DNA of 64,000 nucleotides from Azolla caroliniana. Lineage: Eukaryota > Polypodiophyta. Location of the stretch: NCBI GenBank assembly GCA_043228905.1, contig JBHGNT010000016.1, positions 10,230,001-10,294,000 of the forward strand, given 5' to 3'. Numbering within the stretch: position 1 is the stretch's first letter; each line of letters opens with the position of its first letter. This document shows, one piece after another, positions 20,661 to 30,615 of this stretch. Made by a program: the position numbers and the translations under genes. The notes below the pieces were generated by a model. That model was not told where the DNA came from. It saw nothing but the letters and a program-made list of their open reading frames with translations, and ran no database searches.

Positions 20661-21898
20661 TGTTAGAAGGTATTGGTAGATAAAACTTCAAGGATTGGTT
20701 TATGTTTCAAATGTGATTGTACATTGATACTTTTGTTTCAATAATGATATGTATTTCTTTTTAGATTCTTTAATAGAGACGTAGATGGATTATTATTATA
20801 TCACTACATGTAGATTGGATTATCTTTGGCATAATAATTCCATGTTCAAACAAAATAATAAATGGTTTTATAATTCAAGGCATTTTTTATTTATTTATGC
20901 TTATTAAATGAATTTATAATTAAAGGCAAAAATAACTTACTTAGACTTAAAGAGTATGGACATATGTATATGGTTTTACTTAGGCTTAGTTGTTTTGAGC
21001 TTCACCCATTTAGGCTTTACTGGATTAAGCGTTACTTACATTAGGGCATGGTTCAGCTTGAATTTTATTAACTTGTTTAGGCTTAACATGTGAAAAGGCC
21101 ATCTTGTCCTAACAAGAAGTCTTAAAGCTTGTGCTTGTGTAGAGAAGAGGAGAGAATAAACATGTGATTGTGGTAGAACGAGAGATACCAGCAAGTTTCT
21201 CGGTGTAAACCTGAGAAGGTGGAGGTGAAGTGAGATTAATGTAGAGGATATGGTGAGTAAATGATGGGAAGGAACGTGGAGGAGAGTGCGTGTAAATAAA
21301 TACGTACGAAGAAAGATATAACACACACACACACAGACATATGTATTATATATATATATACATATATATCTATAGGTAGGTAGGTTTATTTCGCTTTAAT
21401 TGGCCAGCCTTCATCGTGGGGTGTGTGTGCGTGTGCGCACACGCATCATCAATAATTTAAAAATAAACGATATCTGAATGTGAAATAATGTAAGAAAGAA
21501 GAAAGAATATGGCTGGCCGCATCATCATCATCATCATCTTTAGTAGCAGCAGCAGTAGTAGTTGTAGTAAATAACTAATATATATATACATAATGGATGG
21601 CCATCCCCTCCAAAAATAAATAAATACGTTTAAAAATAAATGAATACGAATATGCTAAAAAAAGCGATATATGTATATACATATGTACATAAATGTAAAG
21701 TAGGCCGTTCTCCTCCTCCTCTTCCAGAATGTATCTGTTTACTATTATTATTACACTACTATTACATATACATATAGTATACATATATGCATACGTACAT
21801 ATGTATGTATATGTACATATGTATCTCTATCTATACATTCTCACCTTCTTCCATATCGCACGCTTACGCGAGTTGCCTCCCCCCCTCCCTCACACGCA

Positions 21899-21950
21899 CA
21901 GAGAGAGAGAGAGAGACAGAGAGACAGAGAGAGAGACAGAGAGAGAGCGT
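21899..21950 (+). repeat. GA microsatellite in the OVATE gene leader
   Basis: An almost pure GAGAGA/GACAGA run ending about 12 bases before the start codon at 21962. GA runs in plant 5' leaders can bind GAGA-binding (BBR/BPC) factors. A role here is inference. Confidence 0.8.
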
Positions 21951-21961
21951 CTCCTCTTGAC

Positions 21962-23902
21962 ATGGCCAAGATCAAACTCAAATTATGGTTCCGAAAGCTC
22001 ACCGTCAAAACTTCTCCTCCGTCTCCGTGTTCGTTTCCCTCTTCTTCCTCCACACAATTTCATCTTCCATTGTTAAGATCAAATTGTGGGTCTGCTTGTG
22101 TTAATGAACTGCAGGAACTGCCTTGTGCAGAGAATGTAGTCCTTCAACTCTCTAACCCTAACGGTAAATCAACCCCAAACCCTAACAATAAAGCAACTCC
22201 AAACCCCAATAACATCGTCACCGTAACTAGAAACCCTATTATTGCCTCGTCAAACCACCCTGAAAATACCATCAGAAACCCTAACCCTCTAAACGAATCA
22301 GCTGTAAGGCCTCATTCAAGATTCAATGAAGTGAATATGAGCACGGTTCATTGCGGGTGCAGCCACTACTCCACCAGGTTCGCCTCGTCATTTAGGAAAT
22401 CAACGCAGGACATCCTGACGTCTTCTTGCAAGGGTAGATCTTCCGACCCTATCCCTGCCATTGCATCGAATGATGGACTGCAAAGCCCCACTGAATTAGA
22501 TGGAAACAGAGGAGATGATCACAGAAACAGAAGAACAAGAATCAGCAGTAACAGAAGAACTAAGAACAGGGTAAGTAGAAGAACTTCTGATTCCAATTTT
22601 CAAGAAAATGACAATGCAATACAGAGCAAAGAGCTAGAGAACGGCGTAATTATTGCATGCAGCAAGACATACCCTCATCAGAGTGTAAACAATCGTCCGT
22701 ATGTCAAGGAATCAGATAATGGCGCAGACGAAGTCCAAGGTAAGTGTCTAGAAAATTCTACTCCTTGTTGTAACCATCGGGCACTGAAGAAAGATATGGT
22801 GTATAAAAAGGCGCATGAAACTCTGATGAGAGATTATTTCTCTGTTTTGGCGGTTACTAGTGACGATGCCTTCACTTATGGGGATAAAAGTCAACAAAGT
22901 TTTTCTTCAAATTCGAGCAGGGAGTGTATGAGTCACCGTAATAGCTCCGAGAAATTGAAGAGGTCGAGTCATAAAAACCGCCATCATGTTATGGATTCTT
23001 CAGTAGACGGTGGATCAAGCAGGAGTTTTCGAGATATTCAAGTGGATAACGTCAATTATGTAAATGCCAACGAAAACGCTCCACTGCCTAACGGCAAGAG
23101 GATGGACGACTCTAACTACCTTGTGCGCATTAAAGAGGAGTATGAATTAGAAGATAAGATTATCGTGAGAATAGAAGACGATTCATCATCTTTCTCTAAA
23201 AGCCAGACGGGGTTAAAGCTGCGGAGGAAGTCAACAGGTGATGGAGAGGAGATGCTAGTTGATGACCACAAGCAGGATGATGATGATGATGATGATGACA
23301 TTTGCCAAACATTAAATGTATCAAGTGAAGCCAATGATTTTGGGAAAGACGAGTGTAGTAGCTACACTTCAATAGCACAGGGTGCTGTTATTAGGAATAG
23401 GAATAGGAGGAGGGGCAGTAGGAAATTGGAAAGTGCGTATGGGTTGATGACAGATGGAGTGGCAGAGGGGGATAATGGCGGAGATATGGAGGCTTCTTCT
23501 ACTGATGACGATGATGGTCATGGTGTAATAAAGGATGATAATAATAGTAATAGTAATAGGGAGGAGGGTGATTATTGTGATACCAGTTGTTTTGATGATG
23601 ATACGGGCATTCTGGCAGCGGAGAGTGGCCATAATGGTAATGGCGGTGGGTGCGTGGCGGTTATGAAATGTAGCAACGATCCGGTGGTGGACTTCCATGG
23701 GTCCATGATAGATGTGATCATGGCAGCCGCTGAGGGGGAGGAGGAAGAATGTAGGAGAAGGCGGGTGCTGCTGACGGCATCAGACATGGAGGCCCTGCTT
23801 CTCTGCTATCTGTCTCTCAATTCCCAGGAGCACCACCACGCCATTGTCACTGCATTCACCCAAGTGTGGAAGGAGGTCTTTGCAAACGACGAAGACTTAT
23901 GA
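21962..23902 (+). CDS. OVATE family protein (transcriptional repressor)
   Basis: Single open frame of 646 codons, the only host gene recognised. The C-terminal OVATE domain spans about residues 573-643: DPVVDFHGSMIDVIMAA, then MEALLLCYLSLNSQEHHHAI and FTQVWKEVF. OVATE proteins are plant nuclear proteins that repress transcription with KNOX/BELL homeodomain partners and control organ shape. Family members are usually intronless, as here, but commonly 200-400 residues, so this one is long. The start has a basic MAKIKLKLWFRKL segment, an Asn/Pro-rich part (about residues 65-110), an Arg-rich patch (about 182-200) and an eight-Asp run (about 438-446). The domain has a Glu/Arg-rich insertion (GEEEECRRRR). 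The start context GACATGG suits plants, and no stops or shifts are present. The function of this particular member is inferred from the domain. Confidence 0.85.
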   Translation: MAKIKLKLWFRKLTVKTSPPSPCSFPSSSSTQFHLPLLRSNCGSACVNELQELPCAENVVLQLSNPNGKSTPNPNNKATPNPNNIVTVTRNPIIASSNHPENTIRNPNPLNESAVRPHSRFNEVNMSTVHCGCSHYSTRFASSFRKSTQDILTSSCKGRSSDPIPAIASNDGLQSPTELDGNRGDDHRNRRTRISSNRRTKNRVSRRTSDSNFQENDNAIQSKELENGVIIACSKTYPHQSVNNRPYVKESDNGADEVQGKCLENSTPCCNHRALKKDMVYKKAHETLMRDYFSVLAVTSDDAFTYGDKSQQSFSSNSSRECMSHRNSSEKLKRSSHKNRHHVMDSSVDGGSSRSFRDIQVDNVNYVNANENAPLPNGKRMDDSNYLVRIKEEYELEDKIIVRIEDDSSSFSKSQTGLKLRRKSTGDGEEMLVDDHKQDDDDDDDDICQTLNVSSEANDFGKDECSSYTSIAQGAVIRNRNRRRGSRKLESAYGLMTDGVAEGDNGGDMEASSTDDDDGHGVIKDDNNSNSNREEGDYCDTSCFDDDTGILAAESGHNGNGGGCVAVMKCSNDPVVDFHGSMIDVIMAAAEGEEEECRRRRVLLTASDMEALLLCYLSLNSQEHHHAIVTAFTQVWKEVFANDEDL

Positions 23903-24058
23903 TGATGATGATGATGTTGTTGTTCATAACATAACAAACATACATGTAAATGTAAATAAATATGCCATAGTTTTGTTTGTTGGAGTTACGATGTTGGTCT
24001 TTCAATATTATTATGATGTCATTTCTGGTTCAGCTCCCTTGGGTATTACATATATAAA

Positions 24059-24062
<4 letters not shown>

Positions 24063-24105
<43 letters not shown>
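24063..24105. repeat. CA microsatellite
   Basis: About 21 CA dinucleotides without interruption, 160 bp after the OVATE stop codon, followed directly by the 65-bp duplication. Confidence 0.95.
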
Positions 24106-24106
<1 letters not shown>

Positions 24107-24108
<2 letters not shown>

Positions 24109-24290
24109 GACTTTAATATCTTTGGTCCTAGGACTAGAATTTGGTAACACAACTCAACACAATGTATATATATGACTTTAATATCTTTGGTCCTAGGACT
24201 AGAATTTGGTAACACAACTCAACACAATGTATATATGTTTAATATATTCAGTCCTAGTACTAAAATTTGGTAACACAACAACATATTCAT
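24107..24290. repeat. 65-bp tandem duplication plus a degenerate third copy
   Basis: Two near-identical units start at 24107 and 24172 (ATGACTTTAATATC...ACAATGTATATAT). They contain the palindrome TCCTAGGA and GAATTTGGTAACACAAC. A diverged partial third copy runs to about 24290. They are non-coding and may lie in the 3' UTR or just downstream. Confidence 0.9.
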
Positions 24291-25284
24291 GCGTGATAAC
24301 CAAACTAAAATCTATCTTGCTATATTGTCTCTGTGTTTAATGTTTGGTGGGTGTGTATGGGTTGGTTATCTCAAGTAGATGGATGTCTTGTTAGATTAGC
24401 TATGGGATTGCGATGTCATAGTACATCAAGACTGTATGTAGTGAACACGTTCGTGTTCAGAAGAGGAAGGATCGCGCATTTTATTTATAGATTCCTTTTA
24501 TAATCTTGTGATTTTAGACAACTTTTCAAAACTTGATACAACAGTATCTATCACCTGTTTTAAATAACATGTAAAATTTGCTCATTTTTTGAGATTTAAC
24601 AAATTTTAAAATGATAATTTTTAAAATTGAATAGTTTTTAAGTAAATGTTAAATATTGATGGTTTGCAGATACGAAATGTAGTTAACTTAAATAAAATCA
24701 CAATGGTTAACTCAAGGCACAAGTTAAGATTAATGGTTTTATTATTTTGATGAGATTAAGATTACATTTTTTGTTAGACTTGAAAATGTTTTAAGCATAA
24801 GAGGTAACTTTGCAATCCTTAATGTCATTATCTATAAATTTAGTGCTCATTAACATCCATAAATTCACAACTTAAGAAATGTAAATAATATTCATAAACA
24901 ATTTTGATAAATCCACAACTCTTAAAATGTAGATGATATTCATAAACCATTAAACTTTACATATGAACATCAATATATCAATTTGAATATATCACAGTTA
25001 ATAGGGTATCTACAATGTTATCCTTTTTTTCTTTTTGAGAATTTCTTTACAAAATTTGTAAAGTAAATGACATTTGCGAAGTTCAATTACCATCAATATA
25101 ATTATTAATGGTTTTGCTAATCAATGATGTACATGTTTACCATAGAGTATCTTGTTGTGCAACAACATATATATTTGCAGTATTGATATGTATCTTTTTC
25201 TCTTGTAAAAACATAGATTTTAGTATAATTTGAGTTCATGTTTAAAAAACCTCTTTTATTTGAAAAACAAGAAGTTTTTAAACA

Positions 25285-25920
25285 TAAATTCAATATGTTG
25301 TATCGAGTTGATGTAAAAAACAGAGTTTTGATCATAATTCCATAAAATGTATTGAATTCATGTTCAAAGTTTTTTTTTACTGGATTTAAAAAAAATTAAT
25401 AATAATAAGTTGAGCTTGAGTTGATATAAAAACCAGATTTTTCATTATAATTCGATACAACGTATCAAGTTCATGTTTTAAGTATATTTTTCTAATTTGT
25501 TTTCAAAAATTTTAAAATTTTTTTATAGAAAAAAAAAATTAAAACATGAATTCGATACATTGTATCAACTTGTGATGAAAACTCTGTTTTTTTTAATCAT
25601 TTATTAAAGCTAAAAAAAAAAAACCAAAATAAATAGAAAAAAAACAATTTTAAAATAAAACCCCAAATAAAGCTTTTAACATGAACTTGATACATTGTAT
25701 CGAGTTTGTGTCAAAATGTTGACTTTTCTACACGAACTCGATACAACTTTAATAAATGATGAAGAAACCACAGTCTTCATGACAAGTCGATACAATGTAT
25801 CGAATTCATGTTTAAAATTATTATTTTTCCATAAAAAAAATGGAAAAAACATCAAAAAAAAATTGAAAAAAAATTAGAAAAACTTATTTCAAACATTAAC
25901 TCGATACATTGTATTGAATT
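25285..25920. repeat. Array of palindromic GATACATTGTATC-like boxes
   Basis: At least six boxes of a palindrome close to TTCGATACATTGTATCGAA occur at about 25291, 25452, 25552, 25687, 25788 and 25900, with a weaker one at 25340. Most are flanked by TTCATGTTT or its inverse AAACATGAA. Spacing is about 100-130 bp, with A/T-rich filler between. No coding potential is seen. The rest of 24300-26657 is AT-rich with no gene I can support. Confidence 0.75.
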
Positions 25921-26657
25921 GTGAGGAAATTGAACCTTGCAAATGTCATTTACATGGTCTATGAAGTATTCTTGTGGTTCTCAATGACCACTTCAAGCAT
26001 TTTATGTTGATCTTTATAGTTGGGTTCATTTACAACAAAGAAACATTTATGTGGAACAAAGGACGACAACACGAGCATAACTTAGGTGACAAGGAAACTT
26101 GTAAGAACTCAAGGTGAGGATATTAATAACTAACTACACATGTTGATAGCCATGAGCTAGGGTACCAATTCTGCATTGGTAAAGTTTTGGGCGTGACGAT
26201 GCATTAAACCTTTGTAATACATCTATCATTGACATTAGTTAGGTGGATATCATTGTGTATGACTTTACACTGACAAAAGTTGGACGTTTAAGGACAACAA
26301 CGATATACATAATAAAAGAGGTATTACCAAGTCTAGAAGATATCTTAGATTGAAGGTGAAAAAGATTTACTGCACACAATTTGGAGACACCATTTGGTGA
26401 AGACAATGATTTGATTGGTACATTTAAAAATCAGGAGGAAGAGTCATAATTGTATATTATCTATAGTAGTGATTCTCATGAAAAGAATGATGATATTTAT
26501 GCAAATAACTCCCAAATGTATTTGTTGTGCAACTATGTGTAACAAATTTAGACAACATTTTATTGAATGAAATAAAAACATTCATTGTTTTGAAATCCTC
26601 TGCTTTTGATTTCTTTAAGATCTAAAAACTTATTAATTGTCATTTTTCTTTAAAAAT

Positions 26658-27106
26658 TGTTAAGAATCAAGCTCAACCTAGTGCAATGCGTGAACACACC
26701 TTTTGAGAATCCATGATTACTCAAAGGTCAAGAGTCATACCACTACTCTCTACACATTAACTATGTGTCATAGAATCATATTCTATGACACAACTAATGA
26801 GTTACATATTCCCCATGACTATAAGTCTTCACATTTCCCAAGAGAGAGAGCGGTTATTGTAAGTTAATGAAGAGAGAGGGTGACTCTATATAAAGCACCC
26901 TCCTCATACTTGATACTAAGTCGGTTGTGACTCCTTATTATGCTACATTTTGTAATTCTTATTCTACTTGTGAAATATACACCTTCTTCTTGAGTATTCC
27001 TTTTTCTATCTATCTTTTGTGTTCTCATCTCTCCTCTAATTCCTCTCACACATACACATAACACACATCTCTCCCGCTACACAAGAATCTCCATCGATTC
27101 TTTACA
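26658..27106 (+). repeat. Cop2 5' LTR
   Basis: 449 bp, TGTTAAGAATCAAGC...CGATTCTTTACA, directly before the PBS. It has a TATA box CTATATAAAGC at about 26886. An inverse relative is at 30170-30527. Confidence 0.85.
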
Positions 27107-27120
27107 TGGTATAAGAGTGA
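27107..27120 (+). other. Cop2 primer binding site
   Basis: TGGTATAAGAGTGA, close to the initiator-tRNA-Met PBS TGGTATCAGAGC, abuts the LTR. Confidence 0.8.
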
Positions 27121-27273
27121 TTTGGTAGCTCGATCTAGCTCACTCGCCTTATCGTGATTGTGTGTTGTGCTCTACGCCAACGTTCAAGAAGAACCGGCTC
27201 ATCGCTATCGTAGTACCACTACATAGCTCGTGTTCGAGAGAGAGGGAAAATAAGAAAGGAAGCTTAATCGATA

Positions 27274-28150
27274 ATGAATACTCAAATGGGGAGTGCTCTC
27301 CCTAGCGAGAAGTTGGACCGAAACAACTTCGCATCTTGGGAGTACAAGATGCACCAATACCTTGTCGGCCAAGGCTATTGTATTGGGGTTACATCAAGGG
27401 AGCACAAGAAAACCGACCCAACCTGGAAGATGCCGACTATGCAACGTGGGAGCAAGCGGCAAGTCGAGTGATGTATTGCTTGGCGACATGTGTTCACGAC
27501 CACATGCTCGGGTACATTCGAGAAGCCGAGATTCCGAAAGAAGCGTGGGAGAATCTACGAAAGATTTTCGCCGCTAACACTACCGCAAGAAAGCTTTAAC
27601 TCCGCCAAGAGTTGAACAACATCCAACAAAGGTATATGTCCATCACAAGCTACACCTTGAAGATCAAGGAGCTTTGCGACTCGCTTAGCTCGATAAGCAT
27701 CAATATGGACGATGATGAGATGGTGCAAATATGCCTCGGCAACCTTGCACCACGATTTAGCGTGATGCGGACCGCCGTACTAGCACGGGAGAATCTACCC
27801 TCCTTCGATCTTCAATCTATGTTGTTGGTCGAAGAAAACCATGTTCGAACGAGGAGCAACGCCTCGGAAGGCCACATTCTCTACATGCATTCGGACGGAG
27901 GAAGAGGACGCGACCGTGCAAGAAGAGGTTGATTCGGCCAAGGACGAGGTGGACGAGGCACGACTTACGAAAACAACTCAAAATTTTGGCATCAAGACGG
28001 AAGCCATCGAGGAACGTTCGTAAGAAGGGGGAGCTTCCATTCTTGTTTGAACCGACAAAGCTCGATCGAATGCGGATATTGCGGAAAAATCGGTCACCAT
28101 GAAGAAGAATGTCGTAAGAAGATATGTGAGTCGGCTTCCACTAGCCGACA
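27274..28150 (+). pseudogene. Cop2 gag
   Basis: Starts MNTQMGSALPSEKLDRNNF at 27274 and shifts frame near 27385 to GAQENRPNLEDADYATWEQA. It continues with YCLATCVHDHMLGYIREAE and RQELNNIQQRYMSITSYT (TAA at 27597-27599 between them), then VQICLGNLAPRF and MLLVEENHVRTRSNASEGH. The nucleocapsid knuckle CGYCGKIGHHEEEC lies at about 28073-28114 in another frame. Two shifts and at least one stop. Confidence 0.83.
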
Positions 28151-29533
28151 ACTCACCAACTATGCCATCAACTCCGACTATCACAATCATGGCGGAATGT
28201 TCGTGAAGAGACATAGAGCGAATTCTATGTCGGCCTCTACTTCTACTAGTGCCTCGGTTCGGAAGACGTATGGTTCGTCGATTCCGGTGCCTCAAACCAT
28301 ATGACGTCGCATCAAGAATGGTTCCGAGAACTTTGAGAGTCGGACCGATCCGGCTATGTCAAAACTGGAGACGACACTACGCACCCGACTTGGCACATTG
28401 GCAATGTTCCGTTCGGAGAAGAAGGTAAGCAAACTTATATTGTCTTACATGTACCAACTATCACGAAGAATTTCGTCTCCATCGGCCAAATTGTAGAGCA
28501 AGGAATGCAAGTACGATTTAATCAAGGTGGTTGCTTCATTGAAAAAGAGGGCTAACTCATTGCTCGCGGACGAAGAGAGGGCCAAATGTTCATTCTCGAT
28601 TCACAAGAGATGAAATCGACCATGTTCGCAAAGGGCATGAAAGCAGATTTTGACATAGAGTTATGGCACAAGCGGATTGGCCATATCAACCTCAAAAAGC
28701 TCAAGGCAATGCAATTCAAAGGAGTCGTCATCGGGCTCCCGACATTCACAGAGAAAGATATTGAAGGCGTGTGTGCCGCTTGCCAATTCGGCAAGCAACA
28801 TCGGCACCCATTTTCAAAGGAGCGGAACGTGAGTAAAGGCGTACTCAACGTAATTCATTCCGATGTGTGGGGTCCGGCTCAGACGACGACATTCGGAGGA
28901 TGCCGATACTACGTGACCTTCATCGACAACTTCTCTAGGCACACTTGGATCTACCCGATGCAGCAAAAGAGTGAACTGTTCAGACAGTTCCAAAAATACA
29001 AGAATGAAGTCGAGAAAGCCACGGGTCGACATGTACAATGTCTTCAGTCGGATGGAGGCAAGGAATATTTCTCGGATGAGTTTACGGTCTATCTACGGAA
29101 AGAAGGAATTCGGCGAGAGTTTTCATGTCGACATACACCACAACAAAATGGAGTGGCCGAACGAAAGAATTGGCACATCCTCGAAGTAGCACGAGCCATG
29201 ATGAACGAAAAGCACGTGCCGAAGTCGTACTAGGCAAAAGCAGTTAACACGACCATTTACCTTATGAATCGGTGTACGACATTGGGTGTGCACGAACTTA
29301 CTCCGCACGAGAAGTTTTTCGGAAAGAAACCGGACCTATCACATCTTCAGATATTCAGCTCCATTGCCGACGTGCACATCCTTGACGAGAAGCGTCAAAA
29401 GCTCGACCCGAAGTCGGAGAAATGTATCCTCATAGGATACTCACTAGAGCAAAAGGGGTACAAGTGCTACAATCCCACAACTCGAAAATCTCGAGTAAGT
29501 CGAGACGTCATTTTTGACGAGTCCGCATCCTGA
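28151..29533 (+). pseudogene. Cop2 protease and integrase
   Basis: A protease loop WFVDSGASNHMTSH (intact DSG) lies near 28270 in a shifted frame. The GAG-pre-integrase WHKRIGHINLKKLKAMQ is at about 28665 and the zinc motif partner CAACQFGKQHRHPF at about 28775. The integrase core has SDVWGPAQ, QSDGGKEYFSDEF and NGVAERKNWHILE as D, D, E. Stops are a TAA near 28554, TAG at 29231 and TGA at 29531. The C-terminal integrase part MNRCTTLGVHELTPHEKFFG is open in 29264-29533. Confidence 0.85.
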
Positions 29534-30169
29534 TACGCACCAGAGACAACTTCGACTCCGATTCCGCTCGACTCGGTATACACCGAAATAGAGATAGAAG
29601 CCGACGATCGACTCACGTGCATGTTCGAAGAAAGCCCAATTACGACAAGGCTTAGTGGGCCACAAGAGCCCCCGAGCGATCAAAGCACATCTCGGCTGAG
29701 CCCGATGATGAACAAAGGGAAGGCGAAAATGCCGGAGTATGAAGAAGATCACTTCGATGGCAACAAATCAACTCACTTCCTTGATAGTGAGTTCGAAGGC
29801 CTTGAGCTCCGGACAAATGGAGTGGAGAAAGCCATAGTATCCGCAAACGAGAAGCTCCGCCGATCCACTCGTGAAAAGAACCTCGTAAGTCGATTCGACT
29901 ACAATGATTACATGGCGTACCATTACACATTTATGATGAAGGTAGCAACAGTACGGGAGTTGGAAACCTTTTCCGAAGCCGCGAAGGAACCGCGATGGAT
30001 CAAAGCAATGAACGAGGAGATGTGTGCACTACGCAAGAATGAGACGTGGGATCTCGTTCCCCACTCACCGCACAAGAAGGCAATTGGCTGCTAATGGATC
30101 TACAAGGAGAAGTATAATGTTGACTACTCCGTTAACCGCTACAAAGCTCGACTCGTAGCAAAAGGATAC
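29534..30169 (+). pseudogene. Cop2 reverse transcriptase, N-terminal part
   Basis: The linker ESPITTRLSGPQEPPSDQST and RSTREKNLVSRFDYNDYMAY lead into RT (WIKAMNEEMCALRKNETWDL, then a TAA within GC*WIYK near 30092). The sequence ends at RLVAKGY, where the inverted LTR begins. The catalytic YVDD region is absent. Confidence 0.82.
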
Positions 30170-30527
30170 TATAAAGAATCAGGTATGATTCTTGTGGAGT
30201 GGAATAGGTGTGAACTGTGTGTGTATATGAGAGAGAGAGACAAGGAATGATACACAAAGAATACGCAAGGTAAAAGTATATTAACAAAGGAGAAAGACTC
30301 AACATAATACAAGGTGGGAGGAGGGTGCTTTATATAGTCTACAAGACTCATGGAGCATGGGGAATGTGAAAGCTCATAAGTTATGTGTCATAGAATATGA
30401 TTCTATGACTCATACTAAATGCTAGAATACAAAGGGGTGACATAATGGTGACTCTTGACCGTTGGAGTGTCTATTCACTCTCAAGGTGAGTTCACACACT
30501 AGACCAAGTTGAGCTTGATTCTCAACA
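30170..30527 (-). repeat. Inverted LTR of the Cop2 family
   Basis: On the minus strand this reads TGTTGAGAATCAAGCTCAAC...GATTCTTTATA, the Cop2 LTR family in inverse orientation, 358 bp. It carries a TATA-type motif TTTATATAG (minus TATAAAGC) at about 30330. A purine-rich tract, GAGGTTGAGGGGGCG on the minus strand, abuts it at 30528-30545, so it is the 3' LTR of a minus-strand element. Only about 90 bp of that element's interior is recognisable (30528-30615). Confidence 0.8.
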
Positions 30528-30615
30528 CGCCCCCTCAACCTCAAGTTGGGTCGGTTTCAGACGGTATCCGAAATCTCCTTCGACTCGCGTTTCGGAGTCC
30601 GCTGTCGTGTGTTTT

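Larger units (their letters stand above)
26658..30169 (+). mobile_element. Ty1/copia element Cop2, 3'-truncated
   Basis: Plus-strand copia: 5' LTR, PBS, gag, protease, integrase and the first part of RT, stopping at [11 protein letters not shown]. There an LTR of the same family in inverse orientation begins. RT from the catalytic core on, RNase H and the 3' LTR are missing. The coding region has at least six stops or shifts. It is closely related to Cop1 and copia G (gag start MNTQMGSALP). Confidence 0.88.

Noticed and set aside
21036-21332. Minus-strand ORF of 98 codons upstream of the OVATE gene
   Set aside because: Low-complexity, no domain, lies in AT-rich DNA with microsatellites.
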